Of a DNA stretch of 64,000 bases, positions 57,290 through 64,000 are shown in pieces; positions within the stretch are counted from its first letter, which is position 1; each line of letters opens with the position of its first letter. Both the position numbers and the translations under genes were made by a program. The notes beneath the pieces were generated by a model. It was not told the origin of the DNA and searched no databases. It saw only the letters and a program-made list of their open reading frames with translations. This DNA comes from Dryococelus australis (taxonomy: Eukaryota > Arthropoda > Insecta > Phasmatodea > Phasmatidae), in the NCBI GenBank assembly GCA_029891345.1, contig CM057009.1:300801466-300865465 (forward strand). Direction: 5' to 3'.

Positions 57290-57900
57290 CTATCCGTCAT
57301 TGCCAGTGATAGTCTCGGCAAGTAAGTCTCTTGGGTATCGTTTTGTGCATTTCCCATCAGACATGCATGATGAATTGTTGTTGAATAAGCCACATGGACC
57401 ATGAATCATGTTTTTGGTGAAGACTTCAAATAAGTCTGGATCATTGTCGACATCTGGTATTTCTGCTGAGATGATTTGATCAATTTGATCTGGTGCGACT
57501 TTTTCGATCAGCCAAATCAAAATGTTTGCATGTGGCAATCCTCTTTTTTGCCATTCAATAAAATACATCCAACAGCATGTCTCTCCAAAAACATGATACT
57601 TGAATGTGAAATCCATTAAAGATTTTAATTTTTGCTTGAATACACACGCGCAAATATCATGACAATTCGATGATGATTGTCCAGTTAACAAAAGTTCTTT
57701 TATTTCATCCCATGTAGGATTGCATGTGAATGTAATAAACAAATCTGGACGGCCATATATGCGAACATATGTAATTGCATTTTGTGCGTATTCATGCATG
57801 TGCCATGGACTCCCTGTAAATGTAGCCGGTAGTATGACCATTTTTCCCTATTCATTGGAATTCGCATTGCCATCATTAACAACTGCATCACATAAATTAA
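57290..57900 (-). pseudogene. Helitron Rep nuclease domain
   Basis: Minus strand. Reads SPWHMHEYAQNAITYVRIYG, RPDLFITFTCNPTWDEIKEL, then the metal-binding H-U-H site as KRGLPHANILIWL at about 57545-57510: the second His of H-A-H is Asn (codon at 57524-57526). Next are MIHGPCGLFNNNSSCMSDGK and CTKRYPRDLLAETI. The Rep domain nicks DNA to start rolling-circle transfer. The His-to-Asn change alone would be expected to damage it, and a frameshift follows at about 57290. Confidence 0.9.
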
Positions 57901-58540
57901 TGTACTCCTCGGAACGCAACTTGGTTTGTCTTAATCAAATTTAGAGGAGTCTTTCGGTTTCGATTTTCGCATACGTATCGACAATGTATTGATGGAACAA
58001 TTGTCGACATTTCAAGATATGATTTTCAGCGTTTTCACAAATCATCAATCGATACGAATAATAATTCATAGCACTGACTTTCTTAATCATTTTCTCACCT
58101 GTTTGTGGATAAATTTAATTTGATGTTGAAATGATATCCATCTTCTCCTTGCCAAAATAAAATCGGATATTGCAATCCGTATTGCGTATTCGAACGGTTT
58201 CCAGTCTTGTTTCCCATTGCTCGACTGTTTCGGACAAACAGGCTTGAGCGGTGGGTACTCGAGTGGTTTCCAGTCTTACTTCTCGTTGAAAGTCTGATTC
58301 AGATGAACGGGCTTGAGTAGCGCATACTCAAACGGTTTCCAGTATTACTTCCCGTTGCTCGTCGGTTTCTGAAGCTGGTGATGCCTTGTTTCCTTTTTGC
58401 TTGAGGTGTAGATCGGCCGATCACTTTTTGTTTGGGTGGCATATTTGATTTGACAGCGAAAGAAATGCATTGTGATGACAATTACAAATTCACAATCAAC
58501 ACCACTTATTATGTCATACATGAACAATCAAATCCCTGAT
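57901..58540 (-). pseudogene. Helitron N-terminal region and leader
   Basis: The frame at 58481-58299 includes MPPKQKVIGRSTPQAKRKQG, typical of the start of Helitron proteins. After it the coding frame is hard to follow; repeats of a CGAGTGG-TTTCCAGTCTTAC type occur at 58190-58350 and may encode short peptide repeats. Confidence 0.6.
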
Positions 58541-58646
58541 CTGTTCCCATAGATTGTAGATTTTAAACGGAACAAATTGTCATATTTTGATTAGGTACGT
58601 CATCTTCATTCATCATCTGTCTTTTGTAAGAAAATAGCTATAATAA

Positions 58647-58800
58647 ACTCATTTGTTGAAACGACTCACGCACCACCTATTGTAAAATGGTTGTACTAAT
58701 CACAGTTGGATGATCGCAATCTGATGAATGGTATATATACATAGATATACTCATTTGTTGAAACGACTTGTGCGCCACCTATTGTAAAATGGTTTTACCA
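58647..58800. repeat. Tandem duplication in the Helitron leader, period 103
   Basis: ACTCATTTGTTGAAACGACT at 58647 recurs at 58750, both followed by a GC-ACCACCTATTGTAAAATGG-type segment. Lies near the 5' end of the Helitron. Confidence 0.85.
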
Positions 58801-58905
58801 ACTCAGAAACCTTCACAACAACTTACCAAAGTTTCATCGCAATTGGATGAATGATATACGAATGCATACAGGACAAACAAAGAAACATTCATTCTTATAT
58901 ATAGA

Positions 58906-60342
58906 TACCAGACACTTAGGGGGTTAAAGGGGTTTTGTGGTATCAATATAATTTTTACATTGAAAGGGTGTTGCAAAAGCAAGAACATTTAGGAAAATGA
59001 AAAATGAATCACAGCTCAATAGATCATGACTCACTGAATTGCCACCTTTACTGTTTCCTTGTCTAGTGAGCTGTCAGTTGTGAGCTGAGATTCAGCCATT
59101 CTTGTGGTTCAATTCTCTTGTAAATTAGAGTGCATCAAAATATTGTTCTGATACATAAACTCAGAGCCAACTATATCCAATATAAAAATAACACAGTGCA
59201 GTAGACAATAATGCATTAAATTATTCAACAATGCAATTTTTATCCACAAAGAAACAAAAAGATACAAGGTTATGGATTCCGAATATGAAGGGGTGAACTG
59301 CGAAACTAGCTTTACATTTCAGTGATTCCTTGAATGGTCGTTAAACACATATTCCATAGAAGGTTCAAAGAAGGGCATTCTGACACACGATACCTGCATG
59401 AGGATGGTAATGCTGATAATGTCTTTTTTTCCACAAACCACAATACTAATTTGTCGCAACATTAATTGTAGTGCAGCTGGTTTGACCAGCAAACATTGTA
59501 ACAGGTTACTGTCCTGTTCTCTTGTTGTCGTTCTCAGTAAACAACAACAAACTAGCTCAGCGTGAGTTGGAGACTTTGACTACATAATAATGCAAGTTTG
59601 GTGATACCAGGATTGCCAATAAACAAAAGAAGAAGTTAAATGTTTACTGGAGATTTATTGTCGTCTCAGCAAAACAAACTATTGACACTCGCAGCTGACG
59701 ATGAAACAAAAAAAAACCCAAGACAGAATGGTAGCCTTCATAAAACAAAATTTCTCACTTCGAGAGTCACGAAGACGAGAGAAAATCATTTCTTTTTTCT
59801 CCCGGCGCCCTATTTATTCCTCACACCGACAGAAAATAAATTTAATAGATATTTGAATTGAAGTGTCCAAAATACAAAGAAGGTTAAAGTCGCTGGCGCT
59901 GGTCAGTGCGACTCACGTGATCACACGTTGCAGGCTGTCTAACTGACAGCTGACAAACGATAGTGCTGCGACGAACTGTTGTGATACCAGAAAAAGGTCG
60001 TGCTTCCTTATATATTGGTAGAAAGTTTCCTCATTGAAAACATATTTTTTTTTGAGCAGTTGGTCACGTCAGCTAAAGGTGACCTCTGTTATTTTTCTCA
60101 TTTCACCATGTTGTGCCTTGCGGTGGCAATGCTTTTAGTTTACTAACACAGTGAAAAGGAAAAGATGCGCTATCGTCCTATGACGTCTGTTACTACTGAT
60201 GAAATGAGGAAAGAAAAATAACAAATTTGGAAAAATGAAAATATATGAAATACAAACATGTCATTGTCACGACCTTTCAAATATTACATGAATTACTATA
60301 CTTGACTGAAATATAGACAATTGAAATACTTCCCGAATAAAC

Positions 60343-60346
<4 letters not shown>
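58906..60346. other. Anonymous stretch
   Basis: No gene or known repeat recognised. The open frame at 59640-59861 has no motif. Confidence 0.45.

Positions 60347-60435
<89 letters not shown>
60347..60435. repeat. (TA)n microsatellite
   Basis: About 89 bases of TA dinucleotides. The frame at 60321-60611 reading through it is an artefact. Confidence 0.98.
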
Positions 60436-60437
<2 letters not shown>

Positions 60438-60896
60438 GGCTACAATGCTACAATGTTGGAAAATTACAATACATATCAAAAATATACTAAATATCAGAAC
60501 TGCATTTGTATTTGTAGTTCATATTGTATGTTAAATAAAAGGAAGAGTTGGAAGCATCAGGAGATACATTTTCTTAATACACCTTTCACTAGCATTTTTA
60601 TACTATTGTGATTACACAAACTATGATTAATTTTGACAGTCACATAAAAAAATTTTAATGGGTGTATTATACAATAAATTTTAGGAGTAAACTAACTCAC
60701 AAGGAAAAATGTTAATTTGAAATAAATTTACTCTAAATTGTAGTGATCATTTTTGGGACAAAGTGATAATTCTAACAGAGCCGAATTATATTTGTGTAAA
60801 ACAACTCAATGGAAGTAAAGTTCAAGCTTTATAAAGATTGATATATATTATGTCACAACAGTTTTCTTTAAGTTATATTTAATCCAAGTAATATAC
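60436..60896. other. AT-rich stretch without a gene
   Basis: Nothing recognisable before the LTR. Confidence 0.5.
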
Positions 60897-61635
60897 TGTT
60901 ACATGACTGCCTGAAGGGTGTATCTGAATTCGTGAGGGATGGAGGTCTTATAACAATAAAAGAACTAAAGTGATATTAACTTATTCACAGTTATTATTTA
61001 CAGCATTAATATATCTAGCTCCACTATTACTCTTTTTATTTCTCAGGGAGCGCAATATTTAATGTCTATTTTAACTCTAGCTAAAATTCTTCTTAATGTC
61101 TCTGTTTGGTTATAGTCAATTAACTTATACTCATCATTAACACATGTTCAGTGTGTCTGTTGCCATCATTTGTGAAACGGCCTGCCAGCCGCATTCTTCA
61201 CTGCTCGATACTCGCAGTCACAGATTTCCCTTCCGCTGTTCACTTCTTTTGCCGCTCATTATCTATCACTGAAACTTAGCCACTCATCCATTCAACAACT
61301 ACTCCCGGCCCGGTGGCCCATCACACTATTTATACTCTGCTGGCCTTGACCTGGAAAGTTTGATGCACAACGCATCACACTTAAAGAAACTAGGGCAGCA
61401 AACCACTAGAAAATTCTTCAGATAAATGCAGAAACTCAATACAACCAAGGTCAGCAGCGCATGTCGCAAAAAGGATTATCGTGTCAGCTAGCTTTTTGTA
61501 ACAGATATGCAGTTACTGGGTATCGCTTGCTCGTCATTCAAAACATTCCATTGACTTGCCGCTGCTACTATCATACAACTGCTGTGCCCTTCAGTTTTAC
61601 TTGCCTGCACGGAACAAAGCAGCGAGCACATAACA
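60897..61635 (-). repeat. 3' LTR of a minus-strand gypsy element, 739 bases
   Basis: Begins TGTTACATGAC and ends GCACATAACA in + strand reading, with inverted TGTTA/TAACA tips. On the minus strand a purine tract TAGGGGGCAG immediately precedes TGTTATGTGC. Most of its sequence is also present, inverted, at 61922-62381, confirming the boundaries of the low-coordinate end. Confidence 0.85.
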
Positions 61636-61921
61636 CTGCCCCCTACTCAAGTCTGTTTGACCCAAACCGACTTTGCAACATCCGGACCTTCATAAGATGC
61701 CAGTCGGTTGATGTGGGAAACCTTCGGTTCCACTCGAGAGCCTTGACAAAAAATCCGAAAGACCACATCGTTGATCTTAATAAGAATCTTGTAGGGGCCT
61801 TACCAACATTTGTGTATATTCGAGTACCTTTTTCATCTCTGTGGTTACACCCGGGTCTTCCTCTCACCACTATTGGTAATTTGTACCTTACAGAAGGACT
61901 AATCCCTTCATTACCAGTTTG
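61636..61921 (-). pseudogene. Internal 3' remnant of the minus-strand gypsy element
   Basis: Sequence between the two LTRs. The minus-strand frame that stops at about 61643 reads SPSVRYKLPIVVRGRPGCNH and GTRIYTNVGKAPTRFLL, presumably the end of pol or gag of this element. The stop lies inside the purine tract, as in other gypsy copies. It is truncated where the inverted LTR begins. Confidence 0.5.
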
Positions 61922-62381
61922 AAAGAGATGGAGTGGATTAATGAATGAGAGGCTGAGTTCTGCACAATAGCAGATGAGCAATGGGCGAAGGTGACCAATG
62001 AAGAGTGGAAGGGAAGTCTGCAACTACAAGTAGCAATTAGTGGAGTGTGCGGCTGACCGACTGTAATATTGGACTAGATGCATGAGTAAAAGATGTTATA
62101 AATGATAGCAACAAATAGACTGAACACATGTTGATAATGAGTATGAGTTAACTGACTAACATACTGAGACAGTTAAGAAGGACATTAATAACAGTGAAAA
62201 TAGACATTAAATATTGCAATCACTGTTAAATAATAAGAGAAGAAGTGGAGACCGCTAATTAATGCTGTGGATAATAGGAGAGTGAATAAATAATTAATCA
62301 AATTTAATTTCTTTTATTTTAAGACATCCACTCCTCAAGAACTCAGATACGCCCATCAGGCGTCCGTCCTCATATGTAACA
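61922..62381 (+). repeat. Truncated LTR in opposite orientation
   Basis: Reads like the reverse complement of 60897 to about 61360: segments such as GACATTAAATATTGC and GAACACATGTTGATAATGAG, and the end CAGATACGCCCATCAGG then TGTAACA at 62381. The first third of the LTR is missing. The copies differ at roughly a fifth of positions, with several indels. Confidence 0.8.
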
Positions 62382-64000
62382 CTATTATTGAGCCCAAAAA
62401 ATCTTAAAAAAAATCACAAAAATCGTAAAAACATAGTAAAAAACTAAAGGAAAATTTTTAGATTCCAGGCATTAAAAGAATTTATAAAAAGCAGGAATTT
62501 TTTATAAATGTAAAAAATTGAATTAAAAAAACAAAATAGATTTAAAAACATATGTAGGAGATTCGGGGTTAGATTTCCGGAAAGATGGCACAGCACAGCC
62601 ACCAACGACTAGCAGACAGCTGACCTGCATCAATCAATTCAGCCAGCTCCATTTACTCACTATGACAACTGCTAACAGCCAGCCATGTTAACACCATGAC
62701 AGCGCTCACCACTCATGTGACATGAGGGCATGCACGAGCGCAAGGAGGTCGTAACCCGAACTGTCCAGTAACAGAATATTTATTTGGAGTGTGAATTATG
62801 TATCTTGTTTTATTTTCAGGTTTTCTAGTGTTTAAATGTTTAAAATGTATGTTTCATAATATTGCACAATGTTTGGTTATGAATTCAAAATGTGCGCTGC
62901 ACGATGACTCAGAACATTATTATTCGGGCGTGAAGGCAGTCATAAAAGACATTTAATGCATACAGAAAATTCACAATTTAAATATAAAATGTAAATCAAT
63001 GATCAAATTATTTATGTGCCATTTATTTCAAAATATAACAGTTTTACTCAGTGTGAACAGCACTTCTGTTTGTGTGAACCATGTAGGTAGCCATGGTAGG
63101 TCCGCACAACCCCTGCCTTTGAGCAGTCTGTTGAGGAGAGCTGACAAGATAAGATGCTGTCATCTATGCACCTCAAACTTTTTGCACTGATGTAGATTAC
63201 AATGCTCACTTTTAGTATACTGGTTAACCTTTGCTTTGCATACATTTTGCCAGACATTCCCCAGCATTATGCTTCCGCAGAACTTAATAATTTGTGCCCT
63301 TGTGGCTTTTCCAATGTAATCGCAGAAAGGAGGAAAGATGTCGGAGAGGCCACGCGGCCCACGCATTTTTTAATCAGGCACCATCTGCATATGTTGAAGA
63401 CGTTTCAGTGTAACTTCTGTTTAATTGCTGCGTGCAATTTTAAGGACTTTGTTTTTATGTATTTTAAGGGTAGTTTTCATGTTTAATTGTTTTCCGGCCA
63501 CATAATTTGCGACCACGTGGTTAACAGCGGTGTAGTCTATATCGGCACCATCCATCTGCTTTGAAGGCTTATTTGTGTAATATCAATTGCGCCATAATTT
63601 ACTTCACGGTTCTATGTAATATTTCAGTCAGGGTTACGTGTATTATTCACGTAATTGATGCTTTGTATGTATGACCAGGCGGTCTTGTTCAAGTTTGATT
63701 TTCCCACCATCAGGCATGCTAAAAGCCTATAAATGTCTCAATCTACAGGAGAATATTTTTCCCATCATTAATAACCATTTGTCTGACCAGAACTTGCAGT
63801 TTTTATGGAGAAATATTGAAATTTCATCTGCACCACGTGATCCGCTACAAATCTTATCCAGCTGCATCCACACTATCTAAGCTTGCTTTCCATGTCGTGT
63901 CCCATCTTATTTCATATGTACTTGTGCCATTTATGTAATTTATATGGTGATATTATTTCTATCCTAGCCGGCTATGTGTACAGGACGTCACCACACTAAC
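62382..64000. other. Anonymous stretch to window end
   Basis: AT-rich to about 62560, then mixed. Open frames (62999-63190, 63202-63486, 63671-63880) show no motif and overlap on both strands. No gene or repeat recognised. Confidence 0.45.

Larger units (their letters stand above)
54695..58905 (-). mobile_element. Helitron with both termini, 4.2 kb
   Basis: Minus strand. The 5' end is TCTATATATAAGAATG at 58905, preceded by A. The 3' end is CTAG at 54698-54695, followed by T. This fits the Helitron rule of TC...CTRR inserted between A and T. A short hairpin with stem GGCAT/ATGCC lies at about 54708-54725, about ten bases from the 3' end. Inside are, in order, an N-terminal segment, the Rep domain, a central region and a Pif1-type helicase, all broken. 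Confidence 0.93.

Noticed and set aside
60321-60611. Open frame with a long Ile-Tyr repeat
   Set aside because: Same artefact at the second TA tract.
61461-61922. 153-codon + strand frame
   Set aside because: It lies across a minus-strand LTR and internal gypsy remnant; a shadow of the other strand.

Overview
This looks like a piece of a large, AT-rich, repeat-dense animal genome, most likely an arthropod (perhaps a hemimetabolous insect; weakly supported). There are no dense bacterial-type ORFs. Instead there are degraded LTR retrotransposons of the Ty3/gypsy type, Tc1 transposons, a Helitron, tRNA-derived SINEs, small foldback elements and long non-coding stretches. Host coding sequence is scarce: one zinc-finger exon-like ORF at 33889-34260 and one possible 37-base exon at 53783-53819, both on the + strand.

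Layout. 1-7904 is a decayed gypsy retrotransposon (+), with its 3' LTR at 6506-7904 and only the right part of its 5' LTR (1-678) inside the window. 7905-18347 is mostly anonymous, with an (AT)n microsatellite, a SINE, one end of a small transposon and a two-unit tandem repeat. 18348-30527 holds SINE copies, two foldback elements, three further copies of a small TIR element and a 3.4 kb stretch of degenerate repeats of about 140 bases. 30600-33240 (-) is a broken copy of a transposase-like gene of a family I recognise only by its motifs; two SINEs sit in or beside it, both with target duplications. 33889-34260 is the zinc-finger ORF with a good 3' splice site.

35150-53600 is a stack of gypsy fragments from at least six copies. 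The best bounded runs from 43914 to 48625 (-), with 104-base LTRs and a TTAAG target duplication. A Tc1 transposon (50846-52040) lies inside another gypsy copy at a TA in the RNase H region, and a second Tc1-like transposase lies at 52635-53590. A SINE with an 11-base duplication follows at 53936-54179. 54695-58905 (-) is a nearly full-length Helitron with recognisable ends. After a second long TA microsatellite, 60897-62381 holds two related LTRs facing opposite ways.

No autonomous element appears intact. Every pol, Rep/helicase or transposase reading frame I followed has stops, frameshifts or lost catalytic residues. Nested insertions give a relative order of events: older gypsy copies were split by Tc1 and by a younger gypsy, and the old transposase-like gene was split by a SINE. 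All coding assignments come from reading translated motifs by eye; no database search was run.
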